Assembly: GCF_003589595.1 (NCBI RefSeq)
Contig: NW_020654422.1
Coordinates: 20,197,488-20,261,487, forward strand
Origin: Hyposmocoma kahamanoa
Taxonomy: Eukaryota > Arthropoda > Insecta > Lepidoptera > Cosmopterigidae
Length of the DNA stretch: 64,000 bases
Direction of reading: 5' to 3'
A program made the position numbers and the translations under genes. Position 1 is the stretch's first letter, and the number at the start of each line of letters is the position of its first letter. Below the pieces are notes generated by a model. It was given only the letters and a program-made list of their open reading frames with translations. It made no database searches and was not told the origin of the DNA. This document shows, piece after piece, positions 34,501 through 44,300 of this stretch.

Positions 34501-37500
34501 GTGGTAACTCTGAAGCTCAAATCAACACAGCACAGTTTTCATGCGAAAATGTAATGAATTCTAAACAGACTTAACATCAACAATTGTACTATACTATATA
34601 CGATTGAACTACACACTTATATTCTGTTAGCTACTTTATTACAAAAGATAAAGTACGATTAGTACTAGTAAATACTACATCTAAAAAGCTCATGCAATTG
34701 AAATGAAACTCATCGGACCCCACACCTTTCACCCGCATGCAGGTTAGTTATTAGAAACAAAAGTGTTTGTACAGAAGTCCTATCCAATGGGTTTGGTGAG
34801 AGTTAGTAAGTTATTGTCGGTATCATATTCAGTGACCTCACCTTCCAGTATTAGAATAGGTGGAGGCTTAACTTTTGGGCATATGAGTTTTACTGTTTCA
34901 GTAGTTGAATAAGACTCCGTTTCTATTTCTGTTGTTGATTTTATATCAGTTAATAAATCATCTGAACTTGTTAAATAGTCATCAGTCGATATTTTAGTGC
35001 TTTCGGTTACATTGAATTCCGTAGGATCTTCAGTAGTATTACTACCGTCTGTTGAACCTAGAGAATCAGTACTGTTTATAACAGTATCTGTACTATCAAA
35101 AGGTTTATTGGTACTACCTCCATAATCATCATTGTAAAAGTCATCTGGCGATTCCGTATTATCGCAACTTGGACAAGAACATTCACAGGTTCCTCCCCAA
35201 CTAGCAACAGTATCCACTTCTTTAATGGTTTTTGTGACACCTTCTATAGTAACAGGCTTATTAAAGTTTGTAGGTTGAGTTGGTTCGGCTTCCATAGGAG
35301 TTATTTTGACCGTTGGAATTTCATTAGAATCACCAACTGTAGGAACTTTCACTGTTAACGAATAAAGTGGTTTGTATGAATTTTCCGTATTATCCGCAGA
35401 TATTGTTAGATTTATCATCACATGTTTGGCGTTAGTAAAATCCGGTGTTTTGGATTCTGTAGTCATATTTACAGTAGCGTCTGAAGTCGGCGATGTAGTC
35501 GTTATATGTACAGGATTAGTATTAGTTTCACTCGGTGTTGGTGTAGTCAAAATGGCATGCTCGGTCGGTGCAACGAACTGGTGTGTACTAACGACTATCT
35601 CTTTTGTTGGTTTACTTGTAACAGGTGTTTCATTAGTTGTGACAGGAGATGTACTTCTTACAGTGGGTGAAGTACTTGTAGTTTCTGTAGCTGCAGTTTG
35701 ACTGCCGCTATCGTAGTGAAGTTTTTCTCTTTCCTTTTGTTCAGTAGGTTCGTCTAAATCTACATGTAGTTCCTCACTCACTTCATTTAGTTTAGCTAGT
35801 AATTTCAGATACTGAAGCTTTTGAACACCATATGTGTAAATGGATGAGAATGAATCGCCTTGCATGGAATCAGGTTCATAAGCAATGCTTTCTTTTTTGT
35901 TTTCATTTTTAGGTATTAAGGATTTTTCTGTTATTAAGACTGCAGGTGGTTGATCTATGTTATTGTCATTTTTATTAACTGACTCACTATGTTCTGAATT
36001 GCTGTTGGAGTCACGATTAACAAAGTTGTTAATAGTTTCAACAATAGAAGTTGAAATAGAAGTTGTTGATGTAGACGTAGCGATACTAACAGTTTCGTAA
36101 TTATTTTTTATAGTTTCGGTAGTTAAAGTTGATGAAGGAGTAGACACAGTGACAGTAAAATCTCTAACTGTATCAGTAATTATTTTCTCATTAGGTTCCA
36201 CATTAACATCGCTCTCGTTATTACTCGATGGGCCATCAAGCTTAGTATTTGTTAAATCACCAGGATTAATCGAATGATAATCAACAGTGCTGGACATAAA
36301 AGCGATACTTCCCTCATTTTCTGTTGTTGCGGCATCATCAGCTCCCAAAGCAGTCTCCACACCATGCACTAAGCTAACAGTGTTCACAGAAGGCGTGATT
36401 TCATGCAAAGTATCTACATTGGAAGTATCCGTGAAAGAAACAGAAGAAGTTTGTACAGAAGCAAGTTCTACGCTTCTACGAGGGCGAGAGTGTCCATTAC
36501 CTGAGCTCTGAGGTGAGCTTTGATGAGGTCGCGCTAAAGATTTGTTATTAGATTCCTGCGTCGTGACTTTTGACGCTGAAAAGTTATCAGTTGAATCGCC
36601 AACTACTACGTTACATGCTTTTGAGTTTTGATATGACCAGTTGACGAAGTATGATGCTGTGGGGAAAAAAATAAATTAGTTAATTAGACTATTAGATATT
36701 AAGTTAATTAAATACTAAGCAAAATATACATATTATCTTTGTTTCGAAAGTCTTACCTGATATATAGGAAGTGAAGGCTAAGAGAAGAACAAAGAGTATT
36801 ATGAACACTATGGCAGTACATTTCCACGAACACCTAGAGGAAAGGTCTTTTCTGAAGTGGAATCGTGAGGCGCCCTGAGGGAAATGCGTTGCGCGGAGAT
36901 TATTGCGGACTGGTAATACGGGGACCGGTGCTCCAAACGCTGGATGGGACCTGTCGTTCCTGTCCATTCTCTCTAAGGTACTTTTGTCTTGTTTTCCTGG
37001 ACTACTACAGGATGAGTTCGACTTGTAGTCCATAGACGGATTCTTCTGTATGTCCCCTGAAATTGAGATTTATTACTTTTATTTTTCTGGTCGTTTAGGT
37101 GTAAGTCTCAAATCAGAATGTTTTCTAAGGGTTCCGTGTTTAATGTTGCATATACATACCTAACGTAATTACACAAGTTCTTATAAGGTGTGTCTTGTAC
37201 CTAAGTGTATTGATCTTAATGGGATGATCTCAAAGTCGAAGATGCTTATCTAATAACTCCTTTAACAAGTTTAACTAAACTTCAAGTTTGTAATAAGATG
37301 GTATCGATCGAGTCATAGTGAACTTTGTAAGCCTTTGAAGTTTGAATGAAGTTTCAGTTTCATAGAGAAGATTAAAAGTCTAAGAGAATAGCATATTGTG
37401 GATTGCTCTAGTAAATTTTTCTCCAAATATTTCTCGAAAAAACTTTCAAGTGCTTTCTGAAAGATTGAAGAATTTATTATGAAAACTAACTCCCCAACGT

Positions 37501-38507
37501 TATTACTTCACGAAGTTATAAATTGCACCTGAAGGCATGTAGGGTTCCCTAAGGGTTTAGCGCCCGCGCTTACAGATTTCGAGGTTATATTCCACGGTGC
37601 TTACAAGTTACTGTTATGCTCGAGTGAGCTTGTAAGTTCCCAAGACCCAAATTCTCCTTAGACTTTGTTATCGCGTTCCGTATTCTGAGAAAACTACAAT
37701 ATTCCGACAAATTTCTGGAGCTGTTGTTACTTTTGTCTTCATAGAAATTCAGATACGCGTAAAGACTTATCCTGTTAGAGCTTGAAATAAAATTCAAAAG
37801 TGTTCAGGTAACAAGCAAACTAGATGCAAAGCTTTGAAGTTTCCCGATCGGAAAGTTTTCATAAAACCAACTGAACAGTTGGCGGGATCGAAATGTAGCG
37901 GAAAAACTGTTTAATACTTCATGTTCCGTCTTTGTCTTTTTGTTAACATAAGTTATGTCTAACAAATCACCAGGAACAAAATAATCTAAAATTCAGCCGC
38001 TAATAATGAGATTGTATTAGAATTTGATATAGTGTGTTAGTAATAAATGTAATATTAAGGTGTGGGGTCAATTAGTTGGTATGTTACTGATTTTATTGAA
38101 GCTGGTAAACTTATTTATAAATATTGATTTGTTTCGTCTGTTTTATGATATCCTACACTAGTTTATTATTACATTGCTTGCATAATGACGTGCATGAACA
38201 TCGGAAAAAGAATGTTGACTGATCTTTGGTGGGATAAGAATATTGGTATAAAATAAGACGCAAAGGAAACTTCTAAAAAAGTCGATGAGATTTTATCCAT
38301 GTGGAGTGTATAACCCAAATCTGCTCGATTACAGAAACTTCTTACCTGAAGGCACATAGAAATTGCCAGAAGGCGTGCGTACGAGACACGAGGGCTCAAA
38401 GTCACCCAGATCGGCTGGGTTACCGGTAATACGTCCGTTCAGACGTGACATGGTCGGGTTGCGCGGGGGCACATCGGGCGGAGGCCGCGTACCTTCCAGG
38501 AGACAAC
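25188..38507 (-). CDS. Ten-m: Teneurin Ten-m (14 coding exons, lacks the first N-terminal exon or exons)
   Basis: Teneurins are large type II transmembrane adhesion proteins that act in synaptic partner matching and epithelial patterning. Exons on the minus strand, in transcript order: 38507-38346, 37056-36757, 36656-34842, 34461-34184, 34110-33894, 33824-33420, 33342-33007, 32921-32714, 31696-31480, 30916-30331, 30234-29982, 29878-26095, 25998-25627 and 25544-25188. All borders are AG/GT, and the phases join into 3,095 residues. Domains: intracellular 1-132; transmembrane helix about 133-153; Ser/Thr-rich region 155-758; conserved ectodomain start 760-900; eight EGF repeats about 898-1165; beta-sandwich region about 1172-1510; NHL propeller about 1515-1900; YD shell about 1900-2740; Rhs-type core near 2750; C-terminal toxin-fold-like domain 2854-3095. 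Segments such as VRVSTSTPLEGF and NATRVSYRYHMALSP, and the C-terminal tail, match fly Ten-m better than Ten-a from memory. Fly Ten-m is about 2,700-2,800 residues, so the extra length lies mainly in the Ser/Thr region. Confidence 0.96.
25627..25998 (-). CDS. Ten-m: Ten-m exon: C-terminal domain, first part
   Basis: Residues 2854-2977, both ends phase 0. VNDKLSDIDFVPTPLLKMEP, LLPRVSYKRGVFGEGVLI and VFNNSYFLDVHFSIHDQDV are near-invariant in insect teneurins. The acceptor is tttacag and the donor GTAAGT. Confidence 0.95.
26095..29878 (-). CDS. Ten-m: Ten-m giant exon: NHL propeller, YD shell, Rhs core
   Basis: A single uninterrupted 3,784-base exon encodes 1,261 residues (1593-2853). It starts ATRVSYRYHMALSPLDGTLY, contains the remaining NHL blades (DGTLYISDPE, DNVLYFADGTNIR, GDLYVAESDSQRINRV) and the cysteine pair segment CNCLERGCDC. 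More than twenty YD-type repeats follow (YDEFGRLTS, YDGRGFVIRRGEQKYRYN, YYYDDRNRLVAW), then the Rhs-type core ENRLYDPVVGQWMTP near residue 2750. It ends at LAPDFGVMSGLQCIIEK before GTAAAA. The YD shell is a beta spiral related to bacterial Rhs/Tc toxin shells. Confidence 0.97.
29982..30234 (-). CDS. Ten-m: Ten-m exon: start of NHL propeller
   Basis: Residues 1509-1591: ILQKGDGTNIYLKHKPRLI, then LLAPVALAAAPDGSIFVGDF and DGTVRTVVKL. The first NHL blade starts here. The donor GTAAGT overlaps the Asn codon completed in the next exon. Confidence 0.94.
30331..30916 (-). CDS. Ten-m: Ten-m exon: beta-sandwich/plug region
   Basis: Residues 1313-1507, from VVIIDALVMTTS through CLAHDYDAMKPVVLATWKHG and GYLSTIQLQLTPEKVP to the membrane-distal motif DMSISDVGGWNLDIHHRYN. 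One of the most conserved parts of the family. The acceptor is ttccag and the donor GTACAT. Confidence 0.95.
31480..31696 (-). CDS. Ten-m: Ten-m exon: beta-sandwich region
   Basis: Seventy-two residues (1241-1312): RSAVIRGRVVTSLGSGLVG, FTLTRDDGWFDLLVNGGG and VVFVPWNE. This is the carboxypeptidase-regulatory-like beta sandwich of teneurins. The donor is the weak GTTTGT, phase 0, but the next exon continues the conserved sequence with VVIIDALVM. Confidence 0.92.
32714..32921 (-). CDS. Ten-m: Ten-m exon: after the EGF array
   Basis: Residues 1172-1239 begin GLVDCEDPECC and continue LCVSSPKPTDILLRKQPPAI to LQNYAKQETFNE. This is the start of the beta-sandwich region. The acceptor is atctag and the donor GTGAGA. 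Confidence 0.93.
33007..33342 (-). CDS. Ten-m: Ten-m exon: EGF repeats 6-8
   Basis: Residues 1060-1170 carry EGF repeats 6 to 8, each with a full six-cysteine set, for example CDARCSDHGQCKNGTCLC. They end in ICDDSKDNDK, the acidic calcium-type motif after the EGF array. The acceptor is tttgcag and the donor GTAAAA. Confidence 0.94.
33420..33824 (-). CDS. Ten-m: Ten-m exon: EGF repeats 2-5
   Basis: Residues 925-1058 hold four EGF repeats. Repeat 2 has Tyr (CSQRGEYINGEC) and repeat 5 has Phe (CSGHGTFDVDTQTC) where the other repeats have Cys. Each therefore has a free cysteine, the arrangement known to give disulfide-linked teneurin dimers. The acceptor is tgtgtag and the donor GTACAA. Confidence 0.95.
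33894..34110 (-). CDS. Ten-m: Ten-m exon: EGF repeat 1
   Basis: Residues 852-923 start PSVKKEVTHYMEQGHWFLSL, then AEDMTHNCPNGCSGKGECLM and the first EGF repeat, ending GFGGEDCSES. The donor is GTAAGT, phase 1. Confidence 0.94.
34184..34461 (-). CDS. Ten-m: Ten-m exon: conserved ectodomain start
   Basis: Residues 760-851 run from ARTFPAQTFPPDGTTF to FKARTTRASH, with PPYSYWNVQF and YMIPRGASIGVYARRNALPT in between. This region precedes the EGF repeats in every teneurin. The acceptor is tttatag and the donor GTAAGT. Confidence 0.93.
34842..36656 (-). CDS. Ten-m: Ten-m exon: Ser/Thr-rich mucin-like juxtamembrane ectodomain with RPRR site
   Basis: A 1,815-base exon encodes 604 residues (155-758) of low complexity rich in Ser, Thr, Glu and Asn, with many NxS/T sequons. 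RPRR|S at 211-214, about 58 residues outside the membrane, fits a furin site; vertebrate teneurins are cleaved in the same region. A small cysteine cluster, CECSCPSC, sits at 644-651. The acceptor is cccacag at 36657-36663. The donor is GTGAGG at 34841-34836: the frame runs on to a stop at 34780, but the phase-1 junction here gives LILEG-ARTFPAQTFPPDG, as in fly Ten-m. This exon carries most of the extra length compared with the fly protein. Confidence 0.9.
36757..37056 (-). CDS. Ten-m: Ten-m exon: intracellular end and transmembrane helix
   Basis: Residues 55-153. A basic segment, FRKDLSSRCSWKC, is followed by a hydrophobic helix, AIVFIILFVLLLAFTSY, that acts as signal anchor of this type II protein (N-terminus inside). 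The donor GTAAGA follows TATATATCAG. Confidence 0.94.
38346..38507 (-). CDS. Ten-m: Ten-m exon: proline-rich intracellular segment
   Basis: Residues 1-53 begin CLLEGTRPPPDVPPRNPTMS and end FEPSCLVRTPSGNFYVPSG. This is the most conserved part of the insect teneurin cytoplasmic domain; the PPPDVPPRNP stretch resembles an SH3-binding site. The acceptor cttcag lies at 38508-38513. The codon split at the start shows that at least one more coding exon lies upstream. Confidence 0.94.
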
Positions 38508-38559
38508 CTGAAGACAAAGAAAAAGGCTGTTAATTGAAAATGTTTATAGTAAAATTAGT

Positions 38560-38765
38560 GAGGTCCGTTGGTTTGTTCCGTGGCTCAGTTGACAAACCAT
38601 GCCAGAACATCGTTTGCTAGGAGACGTTGGTTCGAATCCAGCCGGATCGAATTGAATTTTTTCTAAGTGTTCGATCTTTGTTTAATAATTGTAACAAACT
38701 AATCGAGTAATTTCACAAAAAATAATTGAATATCATGGTGGTGAAATATCAGGATGTCAGGATAT
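38560..38765 (+). mobile_element. tRNA-derived SINE, type 4, copy 2
   Basis: TCCGTGGCTCAGTTGACAAA holds the A box, GGTTCGAATCC at 38629-38639 the B box. The body TGTTTAATAATTGTAACAAA continues to AATAATTGAATATCATGG. It lies just upstream (in the Ten-m sense) of the exon at 38507, in opposite orientation. Confidence 0.75.
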
Positions 38766-38806
38766 TCAATAAAACTTAGAGCTGTTACACATGGCGACTT
38801 TTAGCA

Positions 38807-38850
38807 GCGATGCAAACGCGATACAAACGCGATGCAAACGCGATACAAAC
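38807..38850 (+). repeat. Four tandem 11-bp units
   Basis: GCGATGCAAAC and GCGATACAAAC alternate twice (38807-38817, 38818-38828, 38829-38839, 38840-38850), so there is also a 22-bp period. A diverged inverse, GATGCAGTCGCGTGTTTGCA, follows at about 39015-39035. The whole may be a decayed MITE of about 290 bp. Confidence 0.75.
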
Positions 38851-39400
38851 TATTACGATATAAACTACGATGCATGTTTCAAATTAATTAACTAATTTAT
38901 TTATTCAATGTGTTTATTAATTTCACTTTTAAGTTTCCAATTAACAAAACGAAATAATGTGCGTAAACCTATACAGATTTTTCGTACATAATTAGTCAAC
39001 ATAAGCGACTGTATTGATGCAGTCGCGTGTTTGCATCGATGCAATCGCCTATAAATCGCAAGTGTAGCAAATTACATAACAAAAATACAAATAAAATTTG
39101 TTTATGTGTCTGATATTGCCTTTGTTTCGATTCTATTTGTACATAATTTTCGGTTAATGCATCATGCACAATTTTCCAATATAATATACTTTGCGGATTT
39201 ATAGCAACGCGTGACATTTTTATGTGATTTTATAATCAAGCGTAGTTTTGTCGACCCACAACTTACAGAATTTTGGTAGGTGGTTTTATGAAGATATCAT
39301 AGGGAACCATAACTTATAAAACTTAACATTATGGACGATTGTAAAGGTAGAGTAGGTAGGTACTTAAGAATAAAGTGTATCCATCAATTTGAGCTGAAGG

Positions 39401-40148
39401 TGAAAGCGCTAAAACGTCTTGAAACTTTCAATATACTTACGTCACTGTGAAAGCATGAGTAAATAGTGACCAAGCAAGATTTGTTTGCGTCATAGATGAA
39501 TGACTTCACAGTATTTCGAGTCCATTTTGTTATAATTTTCTGTTACAATTGAGTGAGTGACAAAATAATTTTGTTCTACTAGACTAGAGTTCTACTTATA
39601 TATTTAAGTTATTAACCACGGAAGAAAAAAAAAAACAGTGGAAGTGTTAAGCCTCGCTTACTATGAGAACCGATGGCGCCAAAACTCACAAATTCTTAAT
39701 TTTAAATACGACAAAATCTTGATATTGGTCGTAGTTTCAAATTTAAAAAGAAATAACAAATTCTGGATTGTTAATATAATTGAAATTTTACCCTGTTGGC
39801 ACATCGTTCAAAGTTCAATATCATCAATACTTAGTATTACAAGTTACGACGTTTTGATATTACGTTGAAATTTCAATCAATGTACTGCCATCTAGCGTTT
39901 AATTGCTGAACGACGGCGAATTAGAGTTATTAATTTAGTTCGTGTGTGTCCATATTGCAGCGGTATAAGTTACTTTCGATTCTTGTAACAAAAAAAAATA
40001 TTTCGATGAACAGACAATTGAAATTTAAATTAATTTAAATTTAAAAAATTCATCTATGACTGAAACAAATCTTGCTTGGTGACTATTTACTCATGCTTTC
40101 ACAGTAACGTAGGTATATTGAAAGTTTCAAGACGTTTTAGTGCTTTCA
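39401..40148. mobile_element. Fold-back element with ~100-bp inverted arms
   Basis: The left arm 39401 to about 39503 (TGAAAGCGCTAAAACGTCTT, GCATGAGTAAATAGTGACCA, GCAAGATTTGTTT) pairs with the right arm about 40046-40148, with few mismatches. The core of about 540 bp has no evident coding sequence. No target duplication was identified. Confidence 0.75.
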
Positions 40149-40183
40149 TAAATTTATAATAAGACTTTCCGATGATATGAAAT

Positions 40184-40390
40184 ACCACCACGGGTTATTA
40201 CGGGTTTTTGGTGCGGCTATCAGTTTGACACTCCAAATTTTAGAGCATTTGCACGAAAGAATGACACAACCATACCACACAAAGAGAAAATAGCGAACTG
40301 AGCTCAGAGAGGTCTTTCGAGACCTATAGTCCGCAAGCGTTTGACGCTAACTAACAACCTCTACTGTATTTATTGTTCTGTGTTATTAAT
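40184..40390 (+). repeat. Degraded dispersed repeat, copy 2
   Basis: AGCGAACTGAGCTCA and CTACTGTATTTATTGTTCTG match 590-775. The type is unknown. Confidence 0.4.
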
Positions 40391-41346
40391 TGTGACATAT
40401 TTGTTTACATTTACGGTTATCTGGTGACAGCCTGAACACAAAGACGAAGGCTTTTACGTAGTTATGTACATTTTAATACGTGTTTGGTGGCTTGGACATC
40501 GGTGTATCGGCCATCTGAGCAAATTTTCTGGGTCCACCACTAAATATGACGAATATCATGCATCATACGCATATCTACATAAAGTTTCAGTTTTATTTGG
40601 TTTATAAATTCCATCACAAATCACAACGTGTCAGACGTTGACGAAATATTTTTTTCTTGACATTTTGTAATGGTTTATGTGAAGAGTTGGACTGCTGTTC
40701 ATTATTTGTCTATGTATGACAAAAGCGGAATATTTAAGGAAGTTAAAATTACGCAACATTACGTTTTTGATGCAAATGGAAGCTTTTTGTACAAGAAAAA
40801 ATAACTTAAGGTCACGTTAATATTGATTAAAGTGCTTAAGGCGGGGTATCTACTATAACACATTGTAAATGCATATACTTTACGCTCTTTCCCCACTAGA
40901 GCACAGCTTTAGGTTGTTTGAGTTTTAAATAATTTATCCCTTGTACCCGGTAATAAGAAAACACTTATTTCTTATTGCACATAAAGTATTTATTGATCTT
41001 ATTTCTTTGTAAGTACCACGCCCGGGTATGACTCGCTATAAGTTAAATTTTACAGAGTATTTCCAGGAATATTTTCGTCTCAAAATGACCTAAGCCTAAA
41101 AGTTAATATAAAAGGGGTCATGGGATTTATAAGTCGTCAAAATTGTAGCAAGTGAGAACGCGGCGAAAGGCCACCTCGTTCGCGATGTTAAAAGCTTTAA
41201 CCGAATTAATCGGCTCTCGGCAGCATTAGGAGCCGGAAAAATTTAATTAATTCCATCCACGAAAATTTACAAGTTGAAATTCAATTAGGGGCGAATATTG
41301 CCCGTCGTAATGGCTCGTAAACAAATAGAGCCGCGTGAATCGGCCC

Positions 41347-41363
41347 ATGCAAATGGATCAAAG
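41347..41363 (+). promoter_or_regulatory. POU octamer next to TCF-type site
   Basis: ATGCAAAT (41347-41354) is the perfect POU octamer, and ATCAAAG (41357-41363) is the core TCF/Pangolin site, two bases apart. Both are common by chance singly; the close pairing in a repeat-free block is suggestive only. Confidence 0.3.
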
Positions 41364-44300
41364 ATCGCGTGTTTCGGTAGTTCGTTATAAAGGAAATATA
41401 TTAGATCGGGAGCCATTCCTTAAACTGCGGGGCGCGGCGGCCTCTCCCAGCGCTAATATAAGCTAATGGAAAATCGAAGTATTATCTGCACCCCGCTCCC
41501 CGTGCAACGCCGAGTCTCCCAGGTTCTTCAGCCAACTTTTGATCCTCGACAAATTTTAAGGATTCCTTCGAGCGTTAATTAATTTATTGTACCGGCCGAT
41601 GTAGCCGCAAGAAAACTCAATTAATTTTAAAAGGGTTTTTGTGTTGTTTTTTTTTTTTCACGATCGCCCCCTAATTTCATTGCCCAAAAGAAAATGGCGA
41701 AGTTCTCGATAATAACGCGTTTTGCGGTGATCGACTTTGGTGCGATTCTTTTGGTGGCGTTTGCAGTTTGATTGATTAATTTGACGCTTTTGAAACCTAT
41801 CTCGCGGTCAGCGTTGAGAACTATTCACAGGACCTAGAACCTAGACTTCATTATCACGTGAACATAGAGGTTATACAGGTACTAGACAATACAAATATAT
41901 TGCGTAGACCACAGATAACTAAACCTTTTGAGTGAGTATTTCCAAGTAAGCAGTTAAGTTGTAGTGAATAAAATAAATATTAGTGCCAGTGTCTTTCCAT
42001 TAACTTAAAAGATACAACATAAGTTACGTTTATTTTTGGAAATTATGTTAAATTAAAATTGCTTATTAATCTTGTAAAATGGCTAGATTGTATTTAGTTA
42101 TAAGGTTTTGTTTTGCTTTATACCAAAATAAAAAAAATATATAGAGTGCGGTTAAACGAGGGCTTCCATCAGTAGGATACGGGTATAAATGCTTGGCGCG
42201 ACCGGACGCGGCGGTCCATCGCCTCCCACCGGCATTGCCAATGAAAAACTAAATCACCGGCTCCCTCACCTAATTTAAGAGGACAAGTAGAGTCATTAAT
42301 ACACACGTCACTCCTCTTGCTACTACAAAATGTGGCCCATTTATATCCCGGCGCCGGCCCTGGGAATTATGGTAATCGGGCGAGTCGTGTCTTTTGTCTG
42401 TAATGGCGGGTAATTACTGGGATACCTCCGGGGGACACTTCGTCTCCTATAGGGGGCCCCAGGGCTCGAGAATTCGACACTCGTTACGTGAATCGTCTCA
42501 ACTTTAAAAAGGGAACGCGATTTTGAATGCCGCCGAGGGATTTGTCGCTGCCTACCGGAACAAACTCCTTTTTCTGTTTTACTTCAGCCCGAAATTGGCT
42601 TGCGCGGATCCGGCTCGCCGACGCCGTTCCTTTTTGGTTTGTTTACGCAACGAAAACATAGTTTTACAGCTCGGACGCGGACTTCTCGGCGCTGAGTTTT
42701 ACTACCCATATCATTTATTGATCCATCTCCTTCCTCGGAACAGAATAACAATCGGACAGAGACCACTATCCATATTCCGGCTCATGTATTTTTATATTTT
42801 TCGAGCCATCTGGCAACCAGTCTCCTGTTCCCCGTTTAGAGTCCGTATTTTCCCGCAAGGAAAGCAAAGCTCAGTTACTTTTTGGAAGATAAAGGGGGTG
42901 TGTTTCGGCTCATTTGCGGGTGGTTGAAGCGGCGCGCCTCGGCCCTGCACCGCGCTTGATCAAACGTGATTTCTTATTGGAATCGGAAAAGAAGTAGACG
43001 GACGGCGCTCGTAATAGAGAAACTGCGCTTTGGCGTGGCGAATGTTCCATAAAAAGGATTAATTTCAACTCTATTTCTTTCCTTTAATAAGATTAATATC
43101 GGTTCAGTACTTTGTGCGAAGTGAGTTGGTAAAAGGCGGGGTAAAAGTTGCCGTTTATTGTGTTCGCGATAGGCCACAGGCGCGACTTTTATTTGAAAGA
43201 AGCATTTATACCGCAGATGGCAGAGTCAAGCACAAACTGTCAAACATATATCTCTTTCCAGGTAGTTTCATAACTCGAGACGTTGATGTATGAGCACGAG
43301 TAAGTCTGAGGCGCACGACACGCCGGTGCCACCGCCGCCGCAGTCGAGCCGTGCCAGCGTACATTTGGGCAATCTCAGCAGACGGTAACACGTGCCCACA
43401 ATCTTAAACTCGTTAAGCGAAACATTCCCAGAGCAATTTTGAATTTACCCTATCTTCATACGAACTCAAACTCTAAACTGAGAACACATCCCTGATGTGT
43501 CGGTTTGTCGTAAATCATTATCAACTCTTATACATAGGCGAGTGGCCCAATTAAGGATGGATAGAAACAAAATGGTCTGAATCTGGGTGCCGTGTTAATG
43601 CAACCAGATTAAATTCTTTAGATTCACATGGAAATTACTGGTATTGTGATCGAAAACACTTAAGCCAACACGTTCTTGGCAGCGGCAGTGGCAGCGTCTC
43701 AGCTCGGCGGAACCGATTCCCCAATTCCGATTTTAAATTTAGCACCGAAGTTGGGCTGGGCGAACTCCGCACAATATTTATATGAGAGCGCAACGCTGCG
43801 ATTTATAGTTAGGAAACAATCGGGAACTTGGTCCGGCGTCGTCGTGACTTCGTTTTAATTAGTACCCATTCATCGTAGAACAATTGACTCCTCCAACAAA
43901 TCCATTATAGGAAACTTTTCGATAGTAGAAAGAGGTGTATTCCAAGTTTTCGATTGGCAAGGGATTGGGCCGAAGCGCGCCTTTGTCGCGATCGTTCTGA
44001 GGCGATCGAATCTCTTTGACGTGCATCCATTATCGGATTTAGTCAACGAAACTATTTCGAAGATTTCCATTACACTTTATTTTCCTATTTACAATACGAT
44101 CCTTGTTAAGGGAAAAGATCTACGTTTTTTCTTTATAATTTCCTTTCAACATCGGGTTTGGCATTATCGAAAAATTCTCGGGCATTAGCGAAATTCGTGG
44201 GCCTATCACCCGGTTTCAAGTAAAGCGAGCCCGGTAATGTCATTACGCGTACATTTTAATCGATGACTCATGGTTGGCTGGAGCCGAATTCGATATTTAA

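Larger units (their letters stand above)
38508..41149. other. Ten-m: Presumed Ten-m 5' intron, repeat-rich first part
   Basis: No coding segment recognised. It holds the SINE at 38560-38765, a decaying inverted-repeat element at 38770-39070, the fold-back element at 39401-40148 and a degraded repeat at 40184-40390. 40391-41149 shows nothing recognisable. Assignment to a Ten-m intron is inferred from the split codon at 38507. Confidence 0.55.

Noticed and set aside
34780..34841. Ten-m isoform ending in the stop at 34780
   Set aside because: The frame stays open past the donor at 34841, but the phase-1 junction to 34461 restores the conserved LILEG-ARTFP sequence. Read-through would give a stalk without adhesive domains; RNA evidence would be needed.
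35372..35701. 109-residue plus-strand open frame with hydrophobic composition
   Set aside because: Antisense to the Ser/Thr-rich Ten-m exon. The Val/Leu-rich look comes from reading Ser/Thr codons backwards.
42183..42215. TATAAAT followed by GC-rich sequence as a promoter
   Set aside because: It is on the strand opposite Ten-m, with no open frame or initiator that fits; TATAAAT is common in AT-rich DNA.
42523..42927. 134-residue plus-strand open frame in the GC-rich island
   Set aside because: It starts at TTG, has no recognisable domain or splice context, and such lengths arise by chance in GC-richer DNA.
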